Positions 11,660 through 22,880 of a DNA stretch of 64,000 nucleotides are shown piece by piece (the stretch's first letter is position 1; every line of letters begins with the position of its first letter). A program made the position numbers and the translations under genes. The notes under the pieces are model-generated. The model was not told the DNA's origin, did not search any database, and saw only the letters and a list, made by a program, of their open reading frames with translations. The stretch is taken from positions 80,978,369 through 81,042,368 of the forward strand of contig CM055312.2 in the NCBI GenBank assembly GCA_029255685.2, given 5' to 3'. The DNA comes from Silene conica (lineage: Eukaryota; Streptophyta; Magnoliopsida; Caryophyllales; Caryophyllaceae).

Positions 11660-13218
11660 TGACACGGCTGTCGCAACCCTATCAAAGATAACTAACTGGC
11701 CAAACTAATGTAGCAAGGAAGTCGGGATCGTATCCACAGGGAGACAAATATGAATTCTAAAAGCTAAACTAAAGTCCGTCGAAGTAACCGAATCTGGGGG
11801 TTTTGATTGTTGTTTGAACTAAACTAAAAGTAGTGAAGGAAGAGAGAAAAGAAAAGCATAAAGCAAAGTAGTGTAAAAATAATATGAAGGAAAAAGAACC
11901 AGGATAGTCGGTTCACCAATGATAATGTAACGGTCAAGTCTAGGTCATGGATCGGTCGCAAGCGGAAATCTAAGGGGTAGTGAAAAGGTCCTCTCGGATC
12001 GCTATTCGCCCTAGAATGCTTCTAACGGGCTCTCGCAACTTATTAGGGCACTCTAATGTTTATGACCGGTCTTAACCCTCACCAGGCTTTCGATCTTAGG
12101 TCGGGGTTTACCATACGAATAATTAGCTATGTCGACTTAACCAATTAAACACAAATAAATGTCATAATTAACAACAGAGACAAATTACCAACAACCGATC
12201 TAACCTAAACGAACTTCGTCACATTATCATTGGATCACCTTTATCCTAGTCAAGAAAATTAGCTACGCATAATAAAGGGAACGATTGAGATAGAATAAAT
12301 AAAGGAAAGGGAGTACATGATCGCAAGATAATAAATATGCAAGGTAGAATAATAGAAAGCAAGGAGTAAAGAAAATGTGAATAAAAAGAACAAAGGAAAT
12401 TAAATTACCAATCGTAAGTGGCAAAGTAGAATCCTCAAAAGCTAGAAAATGCTAAGGAAATATTAACTGATTACAAGTTTTTTGAGAGTAAAGTCTAAAA
12501 GTAAAAGATAAAAGATGAAGATTCAAGATTAAAAGTAAAAGTAGTCTAAAAAGAACTCAAAAGCTGCTTAAAAACGAATTAGTCGGATTCCCATCCGATG
12601 ACCTAATGGGCTTAGGTTAAACTTGGGCTTCGGAAATGAAAACTGGTCGATCGACTTGGAAACTGGTCGATCGACTTTCTTATCGACCAAAAGTGGTCGA
12701 TCGACTAAAATACTGGTCGATCGACTTAGTAATCGACCAAAAGTGGTCGATCGACTATATCTGTCGAACAGATTTCCTGCAATGCGCACTGAACTTCAAA
12801 TGGCTGCCATTTCTTCGTTACTCAGGCAAATCAAGCGTTTTTGGTGGCGTTGGAAAGCTAAGAGGATAAAATTCCATCTCCAATTTGAATCACTCGGTTA
12901 TCATTTCTAGAACTCGAGTTATGGCTCTTCAAAGTAGGCACTAGCGGTGTGAAGCTCTTCCTTCGCTCGATAGACTTCCATTACTTCTACACGCATTTCA
13001 AGAAGGTAGTAACAAGCTCCGACTCAACTCTTCTCCTAAATGCATGCATGGGGACATGTTTTAGGCTTGATTATGATCTTCTCCGGCTCATATCTGCAAA
13101 TAACACAAGACAAACCAAAGTAGACTATTCGGGGGACATTTGTAGTAAAACACTACGAAATAAGCATGGAAATGCGTGCTAATATGGCCTAAAAGGTCTC
13201 TATAAAATGCACGCATCA
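11660..13218 (-). repeat. 5' LTR of the Tat-like element
   Basis: 1559 bp, minus-strand TGATGCGTGC...GTGTCA. It carries a palindromic GTCGATCGAC-type array at about 12640-12760. Confidence 0.9.
12640..12760. repeat. Palindromic GTCGATCGAC array, copy in 5' LTR
   Basis: Same organisation as 8440-8552 with only a few substitutions, as expected for paired LTRs. Confidence 0.85.
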
Positions 13219-13223
13219 GTCCC

Positions 13224-13848
13224 ATATCCCTCTCGGCTTGGACAAGCATCTTATGCAATTCATCCAATGTGGTCTCTTGATTTCGCATATTAAATTCACC
13301 CGGAATTGTGCATACGATTTCACCTTATTGAGAGAGTGAAGAACTCGGTCAATGATGAAAGAGTCGGGAACATCAACTCCTTACACTTTTAGAGTCTCTG
13401 CGAGCTCAACCAGTTTGAGTACATGAGGGCTTCTTTTTTGCCCCTCCTTCAAGCTAATGTCGAAGAAGGCGGAAGCCGCCTCATATTGAATCACCCTTGG
13501 AGTTTGCGAAAACATTGTCGCAAGTTTGGTGTATATCTCATATGATGTGGTTAACTTGATCATACTCCTTTGGAGATCCGGCTCCATGGAGAAGATAAGC
13601 ACATTTTTAAGAGCGGAGGACTCTTTCATGTAGGCTTCATAGGCCTCACGAGTTTGGACTGCGGAACGAGCGGTCGGAGCGGGAGGAGCGGCTTCGGATA
13701 GGTAACGAGTCTTATCGTCACCTTGAGCGGCCAAAAGTACTTGCGCATCCCAATCCTTAAAATTGGAACCATGCTTATCGAGTTTGCAACGATCCATAAA
13801 GGATCGAAGCCATGAAACGTTAGTGAGAGGTGGAGCGTTGGTTGCCAT
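13224..13848 (-). pseudogene. gag N-terminal part of the Copia gag-only element
   Basis: Minus-strand ATG at 13848. The first 155 residues contain YEAYMKESSALKNVLIFSME and YEAASAFFDISLKEG, a layout seen in Copia UBN2/DUF4219-type gag capsid regions. A TAA at 13381-13383 ends the open frame. The frame then continues (VPDSFIIDRVLHSLNK) to about 13300, where a one-base shift is needed to reach TTLDELHKMLVQAERDMG. The Tat-like element interrupts gag at 13223/3924, and the rest is at 3854-3923 and 2662-2870. gag packages RNA into the cytoplasmic particle. This copy is dead: one stop, one frameshift and two insertions. Confidence 0.75.
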
Positions 13849-16274
13849 TGATGATGTTGAAAATTAAACTACAATAAAAATGAAGGAATTAAAAAAACAT
13901 CATTTTTAAAACTCGTAAATAATTTTAAACAAGTTTAGTTATTTACTTAATGATCTCTTACCCAATTAAGTAAACAATCCCGAGACCCAAACCCATACTA
14001 ATTCGGGCACGGTATAGCCGATTCAACACGTATTGGTATAATTTGGTGGATTAACCTTTTAATCGGTTCTACCTTAGAACTCTCGGTTGACAATTTTCTA
14101 AAAATCGTCTTTAGCCCGAACTTATTGCAACTACGGTTACGAATACTTTCGTTGAGATCAACCAAATTTCAAGATGTAATCTTATTACCCCACTTACCCA
14201 ACGTGACAATTTTAGTACCCCGGTGTAGCCGAGCCTACATTCTTGTGAAGAAGGGATTCATGGGTCTATACTTTTTGGTAAGGCTAAGTCTCAATATTTA
14301 TTTGTAAGAGATCTAGTCAAAATTATTATCTATCTCCGTTTAAGTGAACTAAGTCGGTGAATTATCGATAAATTACTGACTAGGTCGATTAAATCGAATA
14401 AAATGCATGACATGATATGACGATTTGGCTATGCATGCAAACATATAAAGCAAATAAAAGCATAAAACAATAAACCCTAGTATGGCCTTTCCTAAAAAAG
14501 AAATAATAAAAGAGTACAAATTCAGAAACCAACTCCTTTGGTCCCTTGAACTTCACGAGGCACGCTTCCCAAGGTAAACACTGTCTTGGTCGGAACTCCT
14601 TTCCGAATGGCATCGTCTTCAGGGCTCTCCGGAATTACAAAAATTACAACTTTTCTAGTCTACTTTATACATTATAAAATAGAAAACAATAAATAAAGTG
14701 ATACGAGATCACATTAATTACATCCGAATCGATAAACCCTTACATTACGGGAATTACCGATTAAAAACTAAGGTCATACTAAGTAAATTACATAATCCAA
14801 AATTACGTAAATAAAATCATGACAATCATAATTAAAATATGCAATGCTTATGAATATGAACTAACATGCAAACCCTAAGCCAAATCGTCCTATTTAAATA
14901 TCATTTATATAAATAGTTATCGTATACCTCGATTTTTATGGAATCGCGTGTTTTAACGATTAACAACACTATGCATTATATGAATCAGAATTCAATCTTA
15001 AGTTAATCATCCCACCTCTTTTAGGTTTCAAAATTTAGTCTTACTCAAACTTTGAACATGACTTAACTTAATATTATAATATTGTTCGGTATAACTCGGT
15101 TTTACGGGAAAAATAATATTAAATTCAAAAAGAGTCATAAAAATTTCGAAAATTTCAAAATTCAAATTTTGAAAATTCTAGAATGTTCTTAAAATTTTAG
15201 AACTTTAAAATATTAGTATTTATACGGTTTTAATATATATTTCGAAAATAATACGTAAAACGAGCATTTTAAGTCGGAAAATTAAATAATTAGCTCCATA
15301 AATGCAAATAAAATACTAATAATATTTTTACACTTTCCAAAATACTTTAAGAACATGAACTGGACATAAAATTAAATGCCACACTGCCCAATTAGCCGAA
15401 ATTTTAAAAAAAATGACTCTTATTATTCAATTTTAAATGTAACTTTTTAACAAATAAAATTAAATAAAAACAGAAACTTTTGGCTCCCAAGAAAAATGTG
15501 GTGATGAACATATCAAATATTACTAATATGGGTTAAATTTTTCGGCCATTTTAACAATTATTGCTAATTTTAACGATTTACGTCATATATCGTACAATTT
15601 TAACCATTAAAATTATTTCTCAAGCATAAAATTAAATAAAAATCTCGAAATCTTTATACATGCTGGAAATAATATATATGACATCGTGTTAAATTTTTAT
15701 GGCAAATTCCAACTTAAACTATTAAAGTCGAAATAATGTCACTAATTACCCGATTTTTACATTAAAAATCAATAATAATGCAATATATGAGATAAATTTC
15801 TGGAATATTTAGCATACATTTTAAATATTTCATGTGACATACTCATAAATTTTTATAGTCAAATTCGAAATATAACTATACAAACCCATTTTTAATCATT
15901 TTATGGCATTTTAACATTTAAAATTCATAGACCATGTATTTTAACTCCATAATTTACGAAAAATCATATTCATATCATAGGAAATAAATGTGAAAACATA
16001 CTGAAAAATCTCGGCCAGACGCTTATTGTAACTATTTTTCCCAAAAATAAACATTTTTAACTATTAAAAACTAATAAAACCGAAAATAAAAATACCAATG
16101 AACAATATATATGCAAAATATATTCCAAATATCCTAAAATACATTTAGAATCAGTAGGTATTCATGAAAAAATTATTTCGGCCATATCATATACGAAATG
16201 AAATATCAATTTTATTTTTGTTATCCTAATAACTTCGTAAAAAATTAAACGAATAGCATGCAAACAACCTAGTT
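13849..16274 (-). other. Long AT-rich leader of the Copia gag-only element
   Basis: 2.4 kb between primer site and gag ATG. Mostly A/T-rich and without credible coding sequence. Around 14512-14640 is a less A/T-rich block that resembles the exon-like leader of such elements. I see nothing else in it. Confidence 0.55.
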
Positions 16275-16286
16275 GCTCTGATACCA
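16275..16286 (-). other. Primer-binding site, tRNA-iMet type
   Basis: The minus strand reads TGGTATCAGAGC two bases inside the 5' LTR. This is the initiator-tRNA-Met primer site common in plant Copia and many Ty3 elements. It sets the orientation as minus. Confidence 0.85.
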
Positions 16287-16288
16287 AT

Positions 16289-17526
16289 TGTTAGGTTTAA
16301 TTATCTCATAACCTAATAATATTAGTCATACTAAATATAACATGATAATTAACATTTTAATTATAGTTTTTAGATCTTATGCATGCTAATGGAAATGCGG
16401 AAATAATGAGATTTGAACCCTTACTCACGGTCCAAATAATGCTAGGATCATCCTCCAAAGTATTCAACAAGAACACCTCCTCTATGATGCACCCAAGACA
16501 CCCTTAATTCAACCGAAACCTTGATGTTGCTAGGAAAGAATCGGTTATGCCTTAAACAATATATTAATCTTTATTAGAAATATTAAATCAAATACTATAA
16601 CTAATATAGTATATATTATTATCTCTATAATAATTTGAGAGGTTTTAAGGAGTTTTCTTACTTAGAAAATTTTGCAAGAGATTAGAATGGAACCATTTGT
16701 GAGCTTGTCACAATATTTATGAAGTGGTGCTTAGGGTTATGGGTGGCCGGGTATGGGGAAGAACAAGGGGGACATTCACCCTTTTCTAAGTCATTAGGGT
16801 GGCCATAAGTATTAGTTCCAAGGTCACATTTAATGATTATGTTTAGGGTGTTTTAATTACATAAAAACAACCCTAAGACATACCCATATAACCGGCACAT
16901 ACACACTAAAATGGACCACATTTTATAATTTTGTCAACTTTACAATTGTATGTTATGTGACATACATTATGTCATAATATTATAAAATAACAATTGTTTT
17001 AATTTAAACATACATATTTATCAAATAAATATTATTTATAAATTAATAAATCACATTTATCAAGTTGACAAGTAATTCGAAATTACTAACATATAAAATG
17101 GTCATTCATAATAATCGTCAATACGATCTACAACTTTTGTAATAATTATAACCCGATTCATTCCAATCACGATATTATAAAATATCGTTCATTGTTTAAT
17201 AATTGACACTTTTCAATTATAAACATAAATCTTACAATAAGATTTAATCTCTGATTTCTCGGTATACGAGTTTAAGGAATATGATCAACTCGTATCAATA
17301 TACATTTGATCACCTTATCAATTAAGGGATTTGTCCTATAGGTGTGACCTAAAGGGATCAACTGACCACCACCGTCATACGACAGTAATGTCAAACTCTA
17401 GCTAGCCAATCATTACCGATTAATGTTGGTCAGTTGACTAATATAATTTTGTATCATCCCTTGTGCATTCTCGTCATGAGATTTAATTACGTGATCGCAC
17501 TATTGTTGAGGACACATTTCCCAACA
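16289..17526 (-). repeat. 5' LTR of the Copia gag-only element
   Basis: 1238-bp LTR. On the minus strand it starts TGTTGGGAAATG at 17526 and ends CCTAACA at 16289, giving TG...CA ends with a short inverted repeat. Bases 17272-17526 are duplicated at 1-255. The outer flank begins AATTA; the matching duplication lies outside the window. Confidence 0.85.
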
Positions 17527-17529
17527 ATT

Positions 17530-17880
17530 ATTTATTCCATGGCCGGATATTGACATTCAATGTCTGGCCATGGAATGAACAACGACATTCAATGTCTATC
17601 CATGGACAGACATTGAATGATATGTTTGCAAGCATTGAAATGAGGAATAATAATCGAAAACTAAAAAAAAAAAACTATCCATTGGCGGGACATTGAATGT
17701 CAATGTCTAGCCATGGAATGAACATTGACATTCAATGTCTATCCATGGACAGACAATGAATGTCATTCTCCATTCCATGGCCGGACATTGACATTCAATG
17801 TCTGACCATGGAGTGAACAATGACATTCAATGTCTGTTTAATGGGTAAACCGTGAATGTTATATTTGCAACACATTGAAA
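17530..17880. repeat. Array of palindromic GACATTCAATGTC / CCATGG units
   Basis: GACATTCAATGTC or its variant GACATTGAATGTC, a 13-base palindrome, recurs about seven times, interleaved with CCATGG and GGCCGGACATTG. Copies occur in both orientations, so the region can fold back extensively. It starts immediately after the LTR junction at 17526. No terminal repeats or duplication are clear enough to name a transposon class. Confidence 0.7.
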
Positions 17881-19207
17881 AAATCGATTTCTATCATTAA
17901 TCTAACACGAAACTATAAATTAAACATAACATAATTAATAAAATGTTAAGAATTTGACAACTAACCGAAGAATTGGCTGAATGAGATTACGCCATGAATT
18001 TTAGATGATTTTTGTGTTTTTAATTTTTTTTGGGTTTTAGATGAATTAATCGGGTTTTCTCAAAATTTTCAGAGAATTTTTCTAGTGAGAGAAAGTGATC
18101 AAGGGTATTTTCGTCTTTTTTATGAAAAACGTCGTCTAAGTTTACTAAAATATCGTATACGTTTTTACCAACCACATTGCATCTTTATTTTATTTAGTTG
18201 TATTTTTAAAACTATAATACTTTAATAAACTATTAAAGCCCACTTTTTTTAACACAATTTACATACAATATTAACATTTTTCATCTAGTTGTTGTACTTG
18301 TAATATCATATATTTTTTTAATGCAGCTGCCAAAAAAGCTGACTTAGCGTCCTAATTTTACATCACAATCTTACGTGTCAATTATTAATACGAGAAGCAA
18401 AATTATCATGACATCTTATCAAATTGCAAAATATAAAAAATCATAAAAAAAGGTAGCATGATCAAATTAATGGCATTGAATAATATTATGTGTGGAATCT
18501 TCCATATACTATCTATAAATTGTTTTCTAACGGGATGAGATTTGATAAAATGTTTCTGTCTGAAGCCTGATTTAATTACGAAAACGATTACGTTTATCTT
18601 TTCCAAAAATTTTGCAGATTTTCTCAATAATTCATCATTCGTTAACTACCTCATCCTATTCTCGAGATTTGTAGCCTAAAATACTTGCTAAAATCACATC
18701 GTAAATTAACAGAATAAAGAAAAACTACTTGATATAAATTACTTATGTCAATCATGGCTGCAAATCTGCAATTATTCTTAGTGGTCAACATCAATATATT
18801 TCACAAATCTAAAACATGACTATGGTGTTTTCAACCATGATCTTCATTTGAACTGCCGACATTCATCACTTGAATGCAAACATGGTAATGGCGAAGATTA
18901 CATACTAAAAGACGCATAATTTCATTTTCCTAAACATTTTGAGTCCGTATGAAACACTGACAAATGTTGAAATATAGTTGTGAGCACTATACCAGTAAAG
19001 TTATTATCGGTATGTAAAAAAGACCAGTACAATGGGAATATAAATGGTTCTGAAACAAGCATTTCGAGGTGATTGTCTTATTCCTTAAGGACTTTTAAAT
19101 AGAAATAATTTCTGAATGATAACTAGTAAAAACTCTTGTATATCCATGTTTCAGGTAAAGTTCCTGTGATTGACATGAATAAAGCGAGCACTGTTAGTTT
19201 GTTTGTT
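17881..19207. other. AT-rich intergenic DNA
   Basis: I see no gene, transposon end or ordered repeat that I can name. The open frame at 18406-18627 (minus) has no recognisable domain. Confidence 0.5.
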
Positions 19208-19990
19208 TGTTAGCTTTGAAAATCAAGTTTTGAATCTGATGACACGGTCTGCAACGGACTTGCTAGCCTCCTGTTGGTAAAAGTTGTAACAACAATAACA
19301 AAATCGAAAAAACGAGAGGGAGAGAAGACAGAACCGAAAATCATAGCGCCGTGGTAGGAGACCACTGCCTTGAAAACTATTTTCCCGGTACGACCGTGGT
19401 GGCGATCAACTAGTGTCGGTAGTTCCCCAAGGTTAACACTACAGTCTCCACGCAACTTCGCCCACTCGGAACTGTGAGACTTGGAACGATTTAAAACAAT
19501 TACCCATAAAGGAGATGAGAACAAGAGAGATTTTGAGAGAGAATATGAGAGTGATTGTGTGTTTCTGTGTTTGCAAAGGAGGGTATTTATAGTAGAGAAC
19601 CATAGGAACCCTAGGAGGAAAACGCCTCCTCGAAAGCAGCAGTCAACGGCTGGAAGTAGGGAGAGAATATCTCACCCACTAAGAGTCAGTTGACTGACTG
19701 TTTCAACAACACAAAAACCCTAGACGGTTTGGACCATCACACAGAAAAACAAATCCTCGGCCCAAAAAGATAGGCACAGCCCGCCGCAGGCGATTGCCAA
19801 ATCCCGAATCCTGGATCCCGAATTCGGGCCGGGCTCGGGAACGAGCACGAGCTGAATTAAACACCTCGCAAAGCCTCTACAAAAGGTGTAGTAATAGAAG
19901 GATATATAAATACATACAAACTTCCATAACTCTCCTATGTGGGACAAATGTTAGAAAATGACTCTCCAAAATAAGCCACTATTTCCAACA
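19208..19990 (-). repeat. 3' LTR of a truncated Copia-like element
   Basis: Minus strand starts TGTTGGAAATAG at 19990 and ends AAAGCTAACA at 19208, 783 bp. A promoter-like CTATAAATACCC lies near 19590 on the minus strand, followed by a CT-rich leader. Flanking five-base words do not match, so it is not a simple solo LTR. The purine tract next to it shows that this is a 3' LTR whose internal part has been lost. The open frame at 19210-19524 lies in R/U5 and is not a gene. Confidence 0.65.
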
Positions 19991-20004
19991 CCTCCCTCCC
20001 TCGA
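19991..20004 (-). other. Polypurine tract of the truncated Copia-like element
   Basis: The minus strand reads GAGGGAGGGAGG directly before the LTR start. Confidence 0.6.
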
Positions 20005-20299
20005 ACAGTTTATCCATCGAATGTCATAATGTGACCGCCAAAACATAGACAAGCTCCAGAATACATATAGACGATCAAAGTCACGCTATTTGAAAACGGA
20101 TGTTTGAAGTCCATTTCAATGGATCACATTGTGTATACAATTGACACTCTTAGCTAATCATCTTATCTTAATAAAATTAATAAACATGTAGGCGCAGGAG
20201 TCCAACATTATATCCATATTTCGAGTGGGTTATCAAATGAATTACAACACACAAATACTATTATACAACTGGTTGTACAAAAGCATTGTATAACCATTG
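20005..20299. other. Unassigned DNA, possibly residual Copia internal sequence
   Basis: It adjoins the purine tract, but no RNase H or integrase motif is recognisable. Confidence 0.35.
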
Positions 20300-20562
20300 T
20301 ACTTCCTCCATTTTTATCCAAATAGCATATTTAGTTTTTGTACACTATTCACAAATCAACCTTTAATCTCAATTTTCTCTCAATACATAAGAAAAAATAT
20401 ATTTATGTGAGGTCATGTTTAATTCGTCTTTACGAGTACATTGAAAATATATAACTTTTATAATTTTTACAAATACATAGCTAAAGATATAAGGCACGTA
20501 AAACGTGCGTTGGCAAACGTGAAAAAGGTAAATATGGTATTTGGATTAAAATGGAGGAAGTA
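20300..20562. mobile_element. Stowaway-type MITE (Tc1/mariner)
   Basis: 259-bp element (20302-20560) with inverted ends CTTCCTCCATTTTTATCC and GGATTAAAATGGAGGAAG, flanked by TA on each side. TA duplication and CTCCCTCC-like ends are the Stowaway signature. No coding capacity. Confidence 0.8.
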
Positions 20563-20599
20563 CAAGATTTAGATATGCATTGTATATAATATTAAAGCT

Positions 20600-20638
20600 A
20601 TCAAAGTAGACCCGTGAATTTCACGGATTTAAACCTAG
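20600..20638 (+). mobile_element. Helitron 3' terminus
   Basis: Hairpin CCGTGAA/TTCACGG (about 20612-20626), a short spacer, then CTAG at 20635-20638 before a host T, which matches the plant Helitron 3' end. The 5' end is not clear. If it lies upstream of 20300, the Stowaway MITE is nested in this Helitron. Confidence 0.6.
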
Positions 20639-21266
20639 TTATGATATAATTTTTCTTAATGTTTCTACATAAAAATATGTGTAATGTAAAGTTAAACGGA
20701 AAGTGTAAGAATTTGTGTAAAACGAGCGATGCTACTCCGTATTACTACGAAGTGAGGGAGTAAATGTTGTAATCCGTAGGTGCGTAGGAGGTTAATGGGG
20801 TTGGCAAGAAAGAACTCAAAAAGGAACGTCAGGTAGGCGTCAAGGGAAAAGATAGTTTGACTGCTAAACATGATTGATTTGCAGTTTTTCATACGGAGTA
20901 CCTTTCTTTCTTTTGTTTCTTTTCTTTAATTTTGCACGGCTTCACCCTACACCAATTACTTTTCGTCGGTTTTGCAGACCTTTTCACTGTACTATCCACC
21001 AAGTACTACATCTTGGACCGTTTTATGATCTTTTAAACGATACTAAATTTTGGTTAAGACGATCTTAAGTTAAAAAGTTATTGTTATCTCATGTTCCAAT
21101 AGTAATAATCAGGTCCGTCTAAGCCATGATGCATTATGTGTATTTGTACTGAGCTTCAAAATTTTGGGCCCAAATCTTAACCTTATCCATATAATAATTA
21201 AGAATAAAAAAAAGTCAAAATAAGAAAATCATAAGCATAAATGACGCTGCATAGTACATTGTACAA
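20639..21266. other. Intergenic DNA
   Basis: Contains TACTCCGTA (about 20732) and TACGGAGTA (about 20891). No gene. Confidence 0.45.
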
Positions 21267-22880
21267 TCTATATATAAGTATAAAAGAAGAACCGCTACTA
21301 ATTAAACTTGACACGTGTCACGCTACAGTTAATTCTTTTCCCGCCTAATCCAACCCCTAAAGATGAATACAAATTTTTATTTCAATATTGCCTTTCTAGA
21401 TTATTACCTTCCTTAAAAAACCATCATATTCTTGCCTATTATTCTTCAAGAATATATTTTCCAAAATACAAATTTTTTAGCTTTTAATGTCATAGTCTCC
21501 GTGTAGTCATACATTAATTTTTGCAATTATTTATTATTATAGTTGAGTTTTGATATAAGTTTTTTGCTTCGCTAAGTTGATTTATACAAATATCATCCAT
21601 ATATAATGTTATATCTTATTAGAACGGTGTAAAAAATTTCAAGGTATTTGTTCATTAGATCTTTTATCAACAAATTTAATTAATATTTTTACTTTTATCA
21701 ATAAATTTCAAGATACAAAAAAGATAAATGTGAATTGTAGGTTTTAAAATGATTTTATCACGCTATTTCGAAAAAAAGAACATACATCAGATGTACTATT
21801 TTAGGCCTAAACTTTTAATTTTTAATTGAGCTTATGTGAATTTTTTCTGAATTTTTTGGAGTTTATAAGTTATATTTTAATTTTTTTTCCGCAAATTTTG
21901 GATGAGTTTATATGTAATGTTTTTGTATATTGTAATTTTTGAGTATAATGTTTAAATAACAAATTTAGATATTTTATAATAAAATTAATAATCTTTAAAA
22001 CAACTCTCGAAAATTTTATTATAAAATTCAGAAACTTTACAACTACAACTGATGGTAGTACATCAGATGCATAATCTACTTCATGTCCAGCTTTTAATAA
22101 ATTTGTAATTTGTAATATAACTTCACATAGTTTACTGTATAATTTTTTTTTTCGATGTTCATTGAACTCATTGACTATAATGCAGGTCAATTACGTACCC
22201 TACTTTTTTTTCTTAACTGTTACATATTTCTGGCAACTTTTATGTTTTTCTTTTTAAATATTTTGTATTAAATTGGATCGACAAATGACATGAAACTTTT
22301 ATTCGCAATTCTTTCGGGTTGCGCGTCAATATTTTTGGGTTTTTTACCTTGAAAAATCGGATCAAATCAAGTCGGGTCGGGTCGTGCCAGGTTTACGGGT
22401 CGAGTCATGTTTTGACAGGTCTAAAGCACACTTTTTTATTGGTCGATCTTAATCCTTCTTTTATTTCCCCAAAAACATCAAATTTAATAATACACCCTTC
22501 AAATATTTTTTTCAATCCTACATTTATGATATTGGGTTTAATTTGGTTTATGAAGCTGGTGTATATACTAGCCAATTCCTATGAGCGATCCTGAATTCAT
22601 TGGTTAAAACTGTATATGTATATACATTTGACTAAAATACAACTCAAACTCAAAAAAAAGTAAATAAATAATTGGTAGAGTCTATATATAAATTCTTTTG
22701 GTCAATCGATTGTGGCATTATTGAAGTAGTGTATGGTTAATGAAATTAGACAACATTTTAATTTTAATCTAAAGTAGTTCATTTATATAAAATGCTATAT
22801 ACTCTTATTACTATAATAATATAAAATTGTAAAATTTCAACTGTATATTCCCGTGCAACTTTGCACGGGTTCTAAACTAG
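21267..22880 (+). mobile_element. Non-autonomous Helitron
   Basis: 5' end TCTATATATAAG after a host A (21266). The 3' end is a 9-bp hairpin CCCGTGCAA/TTGCACGGG (22850-22869), then CTAG (22877-22880) before a host T. 1614 bp, A/T-rich, with no RepHel protein and no recognised captured gene. The 3' end is firm; the 5' end is a good candidate. Confidence 0.7.

Larger units (their letters stand above)
3924..13223 (-). mobile_element. Tat/Ogre-like Ty3 gag-only retrotransposon (second nesting level)
   Basis: The element proper is 3929-13218, framed by the 5-bp duplication GTCCC (3924-3928 and 13219-13223), and sits inside the Copia gag. Minus strand order: 5' LTR 11660-13218, primer site, gag-like frame with stops, a hairpin plus purine module, then purine tract and 3' LTR 3929-9015. 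Once the nested insertion and its duplication are removed from the left LTR, both LTRs are exactly 1559 bp, with few differences, so insertion was fairly recent. The internal region is only 2644 bp and has no pol. The primer site and the purine-tract neighbourhood are of the Tat/Ogre/Athila type; the exact lineage is inferred. Confidence 0.85.
1..17526 (-). mobile_element. Copia-type gag-only LTR retrotransposon (outermost host of the nest)
   Basis: The 255 bases at 1-255 match 17272-17526 without gaps and with 7 mismatches, so they are two copies of one LTR. The left copy is cut by the window edge. Read on the minus strand, the 5' LTR is 16289-17526, then comes a tRNA-iMet type primer site, a long AT-rich leader, a broken gag, noncoding DNA, a purine tract, and the 3' LTR at 1-255. 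I see no protease, integrase, RT or RNase H. Removing the nested insertions (2879-3845 and 3929-13218) leaves an internal region of roughly 5.8 kb, long enough for pol but without it. This fits a terminal-repeat gag-only (TR-GAG/LARD-like) element that depends on enzymes from another element. The Copia assignment rests on the gag and the PBS and is inferred. Confidence 0.8.

Noticed and set aside
19210..19524. 104-residue minus-strand frame as a gene
   Set aside because: It lies downstream of a TATA box inside an LTR (19208-19990) bounded by TG...CA and a purine tract; there is no domain, so it is R/U5 sequence.
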